From positions 1-8,107 of the forward strand of contig JAITST010000405.1 of assembly GCA_031287585.1 (NCBI GenBank): DNA of 8,107 nucleotides. The letters are read 5' to 3'. Of this stretch, positions 1 through 5,614 are shown piece by piece (the stretch's first letter is position 1; each line of letters begins with the position of its first letter). The DNA comes from Planctomycetaceae bacterium. Lineage in GTDB: Bacteria > Planctomycetota > Planctomycetia > Pirellulales > Thermoguttaceae. Made by a program: the position numbers and the translations under genes. The notes beneath the pieces were generated by a model. It was not told the origin of the DNA and made no database searches. It saw only the letters and a list, made by a program, of their open reading frames with translations.

Positions 1-50
1 CCCCCACTAAAGTTTACACAGCCCGTCCTGACTGTATTCAACACGTGTTA

Positions 51-78
51 TTGAAATTTATTTGGAATCGGTTATAAT
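51..78 (+). promoter_or_regulatory. Sigma70-type promoter for the UDP-sugar pyrophosphorylase gene
   Basis: TTGAAA at 51-56 and a perfect TATAAT at 73-78 are separated by 16 bp, which predicts transcription starting near 85 and a leader of about 40 nt. This is the best-formed promoter upstream of a gene in the window. The leader (85-125) is AT-rich and shows no Shine-Dalgarno sequence before the ATG at 126. Seen directly: the two hexamers and their spacing. Inferred: that they are used. Confidence 0.5.
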
Positions 79-125
79 TTTTCCTTTGTTATATCTGTAT
101 AGTAACCGTTTTGTCTATATAAATT

Positions 126-1544
126 ATGAAAACATTTAAGGAGATACAATCGTTATTACAAACTTACGGGCAAGAACACTTGCTCGCGTTTTGGGATCAA
201 CTCGATGATAACTCGCGTAAGAAATTGGGTGAGCAGATACTCGCGATAGATTTTTATCAGTTACAAAAATACTACGCAAATCGTAACGCTCCGGCGGCGG
301 CTGCGTTGCTCGCGGACAATGCGAAAGACCCGCCCGCTTATAAGTTTTCAACTGTTCCCGCTGGTACTCCCGATTGTGCCGCGCGTGTTGCTGTTTCCGC
401 CGCCGACGCAGTTCGGACTGGTGAGGCGGCTTTGGCTGATGGTAAAGTTGGTGTTGTGCTTGTTGCTGGCGGTCAGGGAACGCGGCTTGGGTTTGAACAT
501 CCGAAAGGAATGTTTCCGATTGCACCTGTTTCAAACAACACTTTGTTTCAGATTCACGTCGAGAAAGTTGTTGCTACCGCGAAACGTTACGGTAAGCCCG
601 TTCCGCTTTGTGTGATGACAAGTCCGGCAACACACGATGAAACGGTTGCGTTTTTCAATGCGAACGGTAACTTTGGTTTACCGGATGACGACTTGTTTGT
701 GTTTTGTCAGGGAACGATGCCAGCGGTTGACGAGGCAACGGGACGTGTTTTGTTGGCAGAAAAAGATTCGCTTGCGTTGTCACCAGACGGACACGGCGGG
801 ATGCTTGCGGCGATAAATAAGTCAACGTTGCCAACTATCGCCGGTCGCGGAATCGAATCGTTGTTTTACTTTCAGGTTGACAATCCGCTTGTCAAAATTT
901 GTTCGCCGGAGTACATCGGTTATCAACTTTTGAGCGGTGCGGAGATGACTTGTCAGGTCATACGAAAACGATTTCCTGATGACAGAGTTGGGAATGTTGT
1001 TGATGTTGACGGGCGATTGCACATTATCGAATATAGCGATTTGCCGCTTGACGTTGCGAAACGGACGCGGACGGACGGATCGCTTGCGATTTGGGCAGGG
1101 AGTATTGCGGTACACATTTTTGCCGTTGCGTTTTTGCAACGGCAGGCGGCGCAGACGTTACCAATTCATATCGCGCGAAAGAAAGTTGGTTATATTGATA
1201 CCACAAACGGGGCAAAAATTTCGCCGGATAAACCGAACGCTATAAAGTTTGAAAAGTTTGTGTTTGACCTGTTGCCGTCGGCGGACAACGCGGTTGTTGT
1301 TGAAGTTGATGTACCGAATCATTACGCGCCGCTGAAGAACGCGGTGACGAGTGAGACAGATAACGAGCGGACTGTTCGTAACGATATTGTCGCACAATAT
1401 ACTCGTTGGTTGCAACGGGTGAACGTTACGGTTGCAGACGGAACGGCAGTTGAGATTTCACCTTTGTTCGCGTTGGATGAGAGCGAGTTAGTTGGCAAAG
1501 TCGATAGCGGACGAGTGATTGATTCGCCGATTTATTTTAAGTAG
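126..1544 (+). CDS. UDPGP-family nucleotidyltransferase, UAP1-like (UDP-sugar pyrophosphorylase)
   Basis: Enzymes of this family transfer UMP from UTP to a sugar 1-phosphate, giving a UDP-sugar and pyrophosphate in the cytosol. The 472-residue product follows the human UAP1 (UDP-N-acetylhexosamine pyrophosphorylase) pattern throughout. It has a helical N-terminus with YGQEHLLAFWDQL (14-26), the nucleotide-binding loop AGGQGTRLG (114-122) with PKG (126-128), SPDGHGG (219-225), VDNPL (251-255), and SPDKPNAIKFEKFVFD (366-381) before APLKNA (401-406). Length is close to that of eukaryotic UAP1 (about 500). Where UAP1 has FNAGNIANH, this protein has IWAGSIAVH (322-330), so the preferred sugar (GlcNAc-1-P, GalNAc-1-P or Glc-1-P) is uncertain. 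No better start exists upstream, although no Shine-Dalgarno is visible. The gene ends in tandem stops, TAG then TAA. Family assignment is firm; substrate is inference. Confidence 0.93.
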   Translation: MKTFKEIQSLLQTYGQEHLLAFWDQLDDNSRKKLGEQILAIDFYQLQKYYANRNAPAAAALLADNAKDPPAYKFSTVPAGTPDCAARVAVSAADAVRTGEAALADGKVGVVLVAGGQGTRLGFEHPKGMFPIAPVSNNTLFQIHVEKVVATAKRYGKPVPLCVMTSPATHDETVAFFNANGNFGLPDDDLFVFCQGTMPAVDEATGRVLLAEKDSLALSPDGHGGMLAAINKSTLPTIAGRGIESLFYFQVDNPLVKICSPEYIGYQLLSGAEMTCQVIRKRFPDDRVGNVVDVDGRLHIIEYSDLPLDVAKRTRTDGSLAIWAGSIAVHIFAVAFLQRQAAQTLPIHIARKKVGYIDTTNGAKISPDKPNAIKFEKFVFDLLPSADNAVVVEVDVPNHYAPLKNAVTSETDNERTVRNDIVAQYTRWLQRVNVTVADGTAVEISPLFALDESELVGKVDSGRVIDSPIYFK

Positions 1545-1864
1545 TAACAACGAAGGCGGAAAAATGTACCGTTCACGGAAAGCGTAAAAATTAGTGGGGA
1601 ATCCATTGTAATAGGTTTTTCATCACGAAGACACGATGTCACGAAGGGCGGAAAAGGATTTTAGATTTGTGATTTGGGATATTAAAACAAAATCGAAAAT
1701 AAAATCCCTTACTTATTTTTACACCCCCCGTTCGCAAAATCTTTACTCAATAACAACTTTGTGTTAAACTCTATCGCAAGTTGCACCAAAATCGCCCCGC
1801 TAATTTTGTCTTGGAAACTAAAACCATAAATCCAAATACAAACAGTTTTACCTTATTAAATAAA
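1545..1864. other. Intergenic region with repeat words and a weak promoter candidate
   Basis: No supported gene lies here. It holds a near-duplicate pair, GAAGGCGGAAAA (1551-1562) and GAAGGGCGGAAAA (about 1643-1655). It also has a short CACGAAG-type tandem (1623-1645) and an AT-rich imperfect inverted repeat at 1656-1707. The 17-nt word starting at 1659 recurs at 5156. A weak promoter candidate, TTTACT (1742-1747) 17 bp before TAAACT (1765-1770), could drive the following gene with a leader of about 85 nt; each hexamer matches the consensus at only four of six positions. An in-frame TTG at 1781 would extend the GspK-like reading frame by 28 residues into this stretch, but I judge it non-coding. 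Confidence 0.6.
1656..1707 (+). repeat. Imperfect inverted repeat, possible terminator after the nucleotidyltransferase gene
   Basis: GGATTTTA (1656-1663) is perfectly complementary to TAAAATCC (1700-1707), with patchy AT-rich pairing inside. It is followed by a loose T-rich stretch. The stem is AT-rich and the loop long, so a terminator role is weak inference. Confidence 0.3.
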
Positions 1865-3520
1865 ATGCAAAATTCGTCACTATCCCAGCGGCTTGCACAT
1901 TCTCCATCGCGTTCTGCTATGGCGTTGGTTATTGTTTTGATTACTGTTGTTTTTCTCGCTCTTGCTGCTCTTATCTTTGCTCGTTTGATGTTTACCGAAC
2001 GGCAAGGGGCTTATTTTTCGGGGCGGGAACGGCAGGTTCGTTTGTTGGCTGAGTCGGGAATTGAATCGTTGCGTATTACGTTGCTCAAAGATTCCGAGTC
2101 ACTTTACGAACTCGGTGAGTTGTACGCCAACGAAGAATTGTTTCGCGGTTGCGTTGTCACAGACGGTGAAATCTCGATGACTGGTTATACATCCGGCACA
2201 ACATTCGGCTCACGAACACAGGCGGACTTTCGCGACATCGGACGCTTTTCCGTCATCGCTTCCGCACTTGCGGACGACAGTACTTTAACCGGCGACAGCA
2301 TACGTTACGGTCTCGAAGACGAATCGACAAAATTCAATCTGAAGTGGCTTGCGGCGACGGAAAAACAGTTGCCTGGTACCGGACGAACGTTTTTATTACG
2401 AATGCCCGGAATGACAGAGGAGATAGCCGACTCGTTGCTCGACTGGCTCGACGACGATGACGAAACACGTGAATACGGCGCGGAAAACGACTACTACGCA
2501 ACACTTGACCCGCCGTATTACGCGAAGAACGGTATTCCCGATTCGCTCGACGAATTGCTGCTGGTCAAAGGAATTACGCCCGCGTTACTTTACGGGATTG
2601 ACTGGAATAGGAACGGCAGACTTGACTTGGGCGAACCGGAGGAGACAACGCTCGACGAGGAGTTTGGGGTGACGGACGGTTCGCTCAATCTCGGTCTTAT
2701 CTCGTATTTTACGCTTGACAGTTGCGAGACGACAATAAATCCGACAACCGGTTTGCCGAAAGTAAATATAAACAATTCCGACACAACCGCGTTACGTGAA
2801 GCGTTAGAGGAGCAACTTGATGACTCAACGTGGATTGATTACATTGTCGCGTACAAAGAGCAAACGGAAACGGTCAAGTCGATTCTCGAATTAGTCGAGA
2901 GTTCGACCGAAAGTTCCAACTCGGCAGAATCGCAATCGCCGTTCAAGCAAGACGCAACGTCAATGGCAAGTTATCTACCAATCTTGTACGATACGTTGAC
3001 AACCAGTGATACGCCGATTGTCGGGCGAATCAACATCAATCAGGCATCACGCGGTATATTGATGACGTTAGTTGATGCAACTGCGGAGGAATCGACGGAA
3101 ACAAGTACAGCGGCATCTGCCGCGACCGAAGCGGGAGCAAGTACAACGTCAGCCGGTAATTTAACGACCGATATGATTGAGGCAATCATAGAACAAAGAA
3201 TCCTAAACCCCGCCGAGTTGGAATCGGATTCGGATATGCGTTATCCGTTCTGGCTCTACACGAGAGGAATAATAACAGACTTCGAGACACTGAAAAAATA
3301 CGAGCCGTACATCTGCACGGGCGGTGCGGTGTACAAAGCACAGATAATTGGACGCTTCGACGAACAAAGTCCGGTAGTGAGATTGGAAGTATGGCTTGAC
3401 GCGAGTAATTCAGCAAAACCGGCGAAGGTGATTCGTGTTCGCGAGTTGACAAATTTGGGACCGGGCTTCACCGCGACTGAGTTGGGAGTCGAGACGATGA
3501 ACGATAGGACGGTACGGTAG
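1865..3520 (+). CDS. gspK: GspK-like minor pseudopilin of type II secretion
   Basis: GspK caps the pseudopilus tip of type II secretion systems in the inner membrane and periplasm. From the ATG at 1865 the product is 551 residues, against roughly 320 in proteobacterial GspK. Residues about 21-43 form one hydrophobic helix (ALVIVLITVVFL...) after a short basic/Ser-rich tail. The T2SSK signature is strong: SLLDWLDDDDETREYGAENDYY (about 190-211), then DSLDELLLVKGITPALLYG (226-244). An EF-hand-type loop DWNRNGRLDLGE follows (246-257). KVNINN (299-304) and GRININQAS (387-395) resemble the repeated helix-hairpin modules of the family. Two Ser/Thr/Glu-rich stretches (about 343-360 and 406-432) look like linkers. 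There is no Gly before the helix; Ala in SRSA|MALV may stand in at the prepilin peptidase site. An in-frame TTG at 1781 is an alternative start, and so is the ATG at 1919, directly before the helix. No Shine-Dalgarno marks any of them. No other secretion gene is nearby. Confidence 0.85.
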   Translation: MQNSSLSQRLAHSPSRSAMALVIVLITVVFLALAALIFARLMFTERQGAYFSGRERQVRLLAESGIESLRITLLKDSESLYELGELYANEELFRGCVVTDGEISMTGYTSGTTFGSRTQADFRDIGRFSVIASALADDSTLTGDSIRYGLEDESTKFNLKWLAATEKQLPGTGRTFLLRMPGMTEEIADSLLDWLDDDDETREYGAENDYYATLDPPYYAKNGIPDSLDELLLVKGITPALLYGIDWNRNGRLDLGEPEETTLDEEFGVTDGSLNLGLISYFTLDSCETTINPTTGLPKVNINNSDTTALREALEEQLDDSTWIDYIVAYKEQTETVKSILELVESSTESSNSAESQSPFKQDATSMASYLPILYDTLTTSDTPIVGRININQASRGILMTLVDATAEESTETSTAASAATEAGASTTSAGNLTTDMIEAIIEQRILNPAELESDSDMRYPFWLYTRGIITDFETLKKYEPYICTGGAVYKAQIIGRFDEQSPVVRLEVWLDASNSAKPAKVIRVRELTNLGPGFTATELGVETMNDRTVR

Positions 3521-3525
3521 ATACA

Positions 3526-3566
3526 TACTTGTCGCGGTTGTGAACAATTTTCAACCGTGACAAGTA
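3526..3566 (+). terminator. 15-bp stem-loop directly after gspK
   Basis: Bases 3526-3540 pair with 3552-3566 over 15 positions, with one G.U (3534/3558) and an 11-nt loop. It starts 5 nt after the gspK stop codon. There is no T-run after the stem, so it is not a classic intrinsic terminator. It may act as a 3' end-protecting structure or a Rho-assisted end, or be a palindromic intergenic repeat. Confidence 0.5.
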
Positions 3567-3622
3567 CATACGGACAAATTACACTATTGTACGAATAAAG
3601 AAAATTGAAAGCACAAAAAAGA

Positions 3623-3681
3623 AACCGCAAAAGATGCAGAGCGACTAACAAACTCTGCGTTCCGTTGTATCTTTTGTGGTT
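3623..3681 (+). repeat. Stem-loop in the leader of the alcohol dehydrogenase gene
   Basis: Bases 3623-3635 pair with 3669-3681 over 13 positions with a single G.U (3627/3677). Inside lies a second perfect 6-bp stem, GCAGAG (3636-3641) with CTCTGC (3653-3658), closing an 11-nt loop. The structure ends 34 nt before the Shine-Dalgarno sequence. It could be an upstream terminator, an RNA-level regulator of the downstream gene, or a dispersed palindromic repeat; it does not cover the ribosome binding site. Confidence 0.5.
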
Positions 3682-3715
3682 AAAATATCCCAGAACCATT
3701 CACACCTTTTTTAAC

Positions 3716-3720
3716 AGGAG
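3716..3720 (+). promoter_or_regulatory. Ribosome binding site fixing the dehydrogenase start
   Basis: AGGAG at 3716-3720 sits 6 nt before the ATG at 3727. This matters because it shows that the signal-peptide-encoding 5' end of the dehydrogenase is really translated and is not an artefact of an overlong reading frame. Confidence 0.8.
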
Positions 3721-3726
3721 AAAAAA

Positions 3727-4848
3727 ATGTATCCAAGAATTATCACCACCTTCATCATTATCGTTTGCCTTTACGCACCCGTTTTTTCACAGGTTCATTC
3801 GCACGGTTTGGCTGTGACGAGTTCGCGGTTGGCTTTTGTGCCGTACAACTTTGAACGGCGCAACGTTGGCGAGAACGATGTTTTGATTGACATTCTCTAC
3901 ACCGGAATTTGTCATACCGACGTTCACTTCGCCAAAGGTGACTTCATTGAGGGGGACGTGCCGGATGGTTATTATCCGCTTGTGCCGGGGCACGAGATTG
4001 TTGGACGTGTCCGCGAGATTGGTAAGAGTGTTACCAAGTTTAAGGTCGGAGATTACGCTGGCGTTGGTTGTCTGGTCGATTCGTGCGGCGAGTGCGAACA
4101 GTGCCGGCGCGGCGAAGAACAGTATTGCGCAAAACTCGTACCAACTTACGCGGGCGTGGATAAGACGGGTCAAAAAACTTACGGAGGTTTCTCGGATTGC
4201 GTTGTTGTCACCGAACGTTTCGCGATGAAGATACCGGCAACTGTTCCGCTTGAACGTGTTGCCCCGCTGCTTTGTGCTGGAATCACGACGTACTCGCCGC
4301 TGAAGTATAATAACGTGAGGAGCGGGAGCAAGGTTGCGGTTGCGGGATTCGGCGGACTCGGACACCTCGCGGTGAAGTACGCGGTTGCGATGGGAGCGGA
4401 GGTTACGGTGTTCGATGTTGTTGAGAGTAAACGTCAGTTCGCGGCTGATATTGGTGCGAAACGGTTTGTCAACACGCGAAACGCCGACGAACTTCTCAAC
4501 ACTGCCGATTCGTTTGACCTGATACTGAACACTATTCCGGTAAACCACGATGTTGAGATGTATGTGAAGATGTTGCGGATTGACGGAACGATGGTTATAC
4601 TCGGCGTACAGAAAAAGGGGCAGGTGCCAACGATTCATACTGACCAATTGTTCGGACGGCGAAAGATTTACGGTTCGTTAATCGGCGGAACAGTGGAAAC
4701 GCAAGAGATGCTGGATTTTTCCGCGAAGCACAAAATTTTTCCCGATGTTGAGATAATAAACAACGACGCGAAAACGGTTGACAAGGCGTTTGAAAATCTG
4801 GACAACGGTAAAGCACCGTTTCGGTATGTTATTAAGATTAAACCGTGA
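3727..4848 (+). CDS. Zinc-dependent alcohol dehydrogenase, YahK/CAD type, with N-terminal signal peptide
   Basis: Medium-chain zinc alcohol dehydrogenases of this branch reduce aldehydes to alcohols with NAD(P)H. The 373-residue product carries GICHTD with C62 and GHE (88-90) for catalytic zinc, LLCAGITTYSP with C183, and four structural-zinc cysteines C120, C123, C126 and C134. It also has the Rossmann loop GFGGLGHLAVK (207-217) and a C-terminal IGGTVETQEMLDF (319-331) typical of YahK relatives. The core from about residue 26 aligns with E. coli YahK by memory of that sequence. The extra N-terminus (1-21) looks like a Sec signal peptide: R4, a hydrophobic run IITTFIIIVCLYAPVF, and likely cleavage after S21 before Q22. 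It has no twin arginine. D230, at the end of the second Rossmann strand, may favour NAD(H) over NADP(H). Family is certain; export and cofactor are inferences. Confidence 0.93.
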   Translation: MYPRIITTFIIIVCLYAPVFSQVHSHGLAVTSSRLAFVPYNFERRNVGENDVLIDILYTGICHTDVHFAKGDFIEGDVPDGYYPLVPGHEIVGRVREIGKSVTKFKVGDYAGVGCLVDSCGECEQCRRGEEQYCAKLVPTYAGVDKTGQKTYGGFSDCVVVTERFAMKIPATVPLERVAPLLCAGITTYSPLKYNNVRSGSKVAVAGFGGLGHLAVKYAVAMGAEVTVFDVVESKRQFAADIGAKRFVNTRNADELLNTADSFDLILNTIPVNHDVEMYVKMLRIDGTMVILGVQKKGQVPTIHTDQLFGRRKIYGSLIGGTVETQEMLDFSAKHKIFPDVEIINNDAKTVDKAFENLDNGKAPFRYVIKIKP

Positions 4849-4950
4849 TTATCGAACCGTAAATGGAGAACACGAATTCGCGAGGTATGAGAAAGTATTC
4901 GGGTACGTTACCGTGTTTGCCATTCGCGTTGTTGTCATATAATTTATCTG

Positions 4951-5040
4951 GTGTTGTCAATTCAGTATAGATGTCCAGTCTTTGCTATTGTGCAATTAGC
5001 ATACAGTAAAGACAAAATTTCTATACCGATTTGACAATAC
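4951..5040 (+). repeat. 90-nt in-register hairpin (MITE-like or structured RNA)
   Basis: The two halves are complementary in a single register (paired positions sum to 9991). Over the outer 38 positions I count 28 Watson-Crick and 3 G.U pairs; the outermost 20 contain 17 Watson-Crick pairs. The tip around 4989-5002 is open or can rearrange using TGCTA/TAGCA. Direct repeats of CATATAAT lie just outside at 4936-4943 and 5050-5057, as a target duplication would. These are AT-rich, so chance is possible. Confidence 0.65.
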
Positions 5041-5057
5041 AGAAAATTGCATATAAT
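5031..5057 (+). promoter_or_regulatory. Promoter-like pair reading into the gene-free region
   Basis: A perfect TTGACA (5031-5036) lies 15 bp before a perfect TATAAT (5052-5057). The spacing is shorter than the usual 16-18 bp, which would weaken it, and the -35 box is part of the right arm of the hairpin. No open reading frame follows on this strand, so any product would be a non-coding RNA starting near 5064. Confidence 0.35.
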
Positions 5058-5087
5058 ACTGTCGTTATACCTAACACGTTTGAAAAT

Positions 5088-5117
5088 TGTAGAGACGTTA
5101 TACGCAACGTTTCTACA
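5088..5117 (+). repeat. 12-bp stem-loop
   Basis: Bases 5088-5099 pair with 5106-5117, with one G.U (5094/5111) and a 6-nt loop. The arm sequence GTAGAGACGTT resembles widely scattered palindromic words I associate with intergenic repeats in other bacteria. That is recollection, not a search result. Confidence 0.55.
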
Positions 5118-5168
5118 TCCTTGCCCTGTAGGGGGCATACCTTTGAAAATGTTTTTTTTAGATTTATG

Positions 5169-5198
5169 ATTTTAGATTGTTTTTACAAAATCTAAAAT
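5169..5198 (+). repeat. 10-bp AT-rich inverted repeat
   Basis: ATTTTAGATT (5169-5178) is perfectly complementary to AATCTAAAAT (5189-5198) around a 10-nt spacer. The left arm overlaps the end of a 17-nt word (5156-5172) that matches 1659-1675 at 16 positions. Confidence 0.45.
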
Positions 5199-5203
5199 AA
5201 CAC

Positions 5204-5279
5204 CTATCCTTACCGCCCCTTATCTATCTGTGAAAATATCAGTCACAAAATCGTTTTTTTCACAGGTAGTTAAGGATAG
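5204..5279 (+). repeat. Two-tier stem-loop
   Basis: An outer 9-bp perfect stem (5204-5212 with 5271-5279) encloses an inner 13-bp stem (5224-5236 with 5257-5269) that has a single G.U (5227/5266). An asymmetric 11-nt bulge separates the tiers, and the terminal loop is about 20 nt. It ends only 4 bp before the next stem begins. Confidence 0.55.
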
Positions 5280-5283
5280 AGTA

Positions 5284-5346
5284 TTTAACACGAACCACAC
5301 GAAATACACGAACATCAAGATAAAATTTCGTGTGGTTTGTGTTAAA
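5284..5346 (+). repeat. 22-bp stem-loop with CACGAA-type arms
   Basis: Bases 5284-5305 pair with 5325-5346 over all 22 positions, with one G.U (5292/5338) and a 19-nt loop. The arms are built from CACGAA words similar to the tandem at 1623-1645. The right arm ends in A residues on the + strand and the left arm in T residues on the - strand, so it could serve as a bidirectional terminator for the convergent genes. Confidence 0.6.
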
Positions 5347-5352
5347 AATACC

Positions 5353-5377
5353 GAATACAATTGAAAATTGCGTATTC
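5353..5377 (+). repeat. Small stem-loop
   Basis: GAATACAATT (5353-5362) pairs with AATTG (5366-5370) and TATTC (5373-5377), giving a 10-bp stem with a 2-nt bulge and a GAA loop. It lies 7 bp after the preceding 22-bp stem. Confidence 0.4.
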
Positions 5378-5397
5378 ACATCGCCAAGTGTGTAGTC

Positions 5398-5552
5398 CCG
5401 GTAGGGACGATATGTCGGTAGAAAATATGCTAACAAGAATACAAGACCCGTAGGGATGAAACGTCGGTTACAACGGTCACCATCGACACATCGTACTTAT
5501 GGGACTAAATTTTTTTACCATTCGTTTTCTACCGATATTCCGTCCCTTACGG
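5398..5552. repeat. 155-nt palindrome made of two direct and two inverted copies of a ~28-nt repeat
   Basis: All pairing is in one register (paired positions sum to 10950). The outer arms 5398-5425 and 5525-5552 match at 23 of 28 positions plus one G.U. The inner arms 5447-5468 and 5482-5503 are weaker but in the same register. Each arm holds two diverged copies of a word close to CCCGTAGGGACGAAATGTCG followed by GTAGAAAA, spaced about 49 bp apart. The inner copies are more degenerate. No coding potential was recognised. It resembles a non-autonomous palindromic element or a composite of REP-like units. Confidence 0.65.
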
Positions 5553-5614
5553 CAAAAGTATTATCACAAGTATTTTTGGCTAAGTGGGGTAATCAAATTC
5601 TCTGTGGAATCATC

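Larger units (their letters stand above)
4849..5614. other. Gene-free convergent region packed with inverted repeats
   Basis: This 766-bp stretch lies between the rightward dehydrogenase and the leftward lipoprotein gene. I found no credible coding sequence; the short + strand frames at 5456 and 5499 run across the palindrome and into the antisense of the lipoprotein. It holds, in order, a 90-nt hairpin (4951-5040), a promoter-like pair (5031-5057), and stem-loops at 5088-5117, 5169-5198, 5204-5279, 5284-5346 and 5353-5377. A 155-nt palindrome (5398-5552) closes the series. The first 100 bp after the dehydrogenase stop show no convincing terminator, only a short GGTA/TACC palindrome (4902-4912). 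No transposase or tRNA is visible. Confidence 0.7.

Noticed and set aside
136..534. Minus-strand frame of 132 codons over the nucleotidyltransferase gene
   Set aside because: Composition is rich in Gln, Arg and His with no domain, and it is antisense to a well-conserved gene.
1781..1864. TTG-initiated extension of the GspK-like protein
   Set aside because: It adds 28 polar residues before an already adequate cytoplasmic tail, uses a rare start codon and lacks a Shine-Dalgarno sequence; ATG at 1865 is preferred, though not proven.
3787..4647. Long minus-strand open frame (286 codons) across the dehydrogenase
   Set aside because: It is exactly antisense to a gene with all zinc and cofactor motifs, and its translation shows no recognisable domain; an antisense shadow.
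4917..4943. Second promoter candidate, TTGCCA with TATAAT at 4938-4943
   Set aside because: The -35 match is imperfect, spacing is 15 bp, and the TATAAT is better explained as part of the CATATAAT flank of the hairpin.
5398..5552. CRISPR-like array
   Set aside because: Only two diverged direct copies per arm, the copies are mirrored into a palindrome, spacers are not unique, and no cas gene is present.
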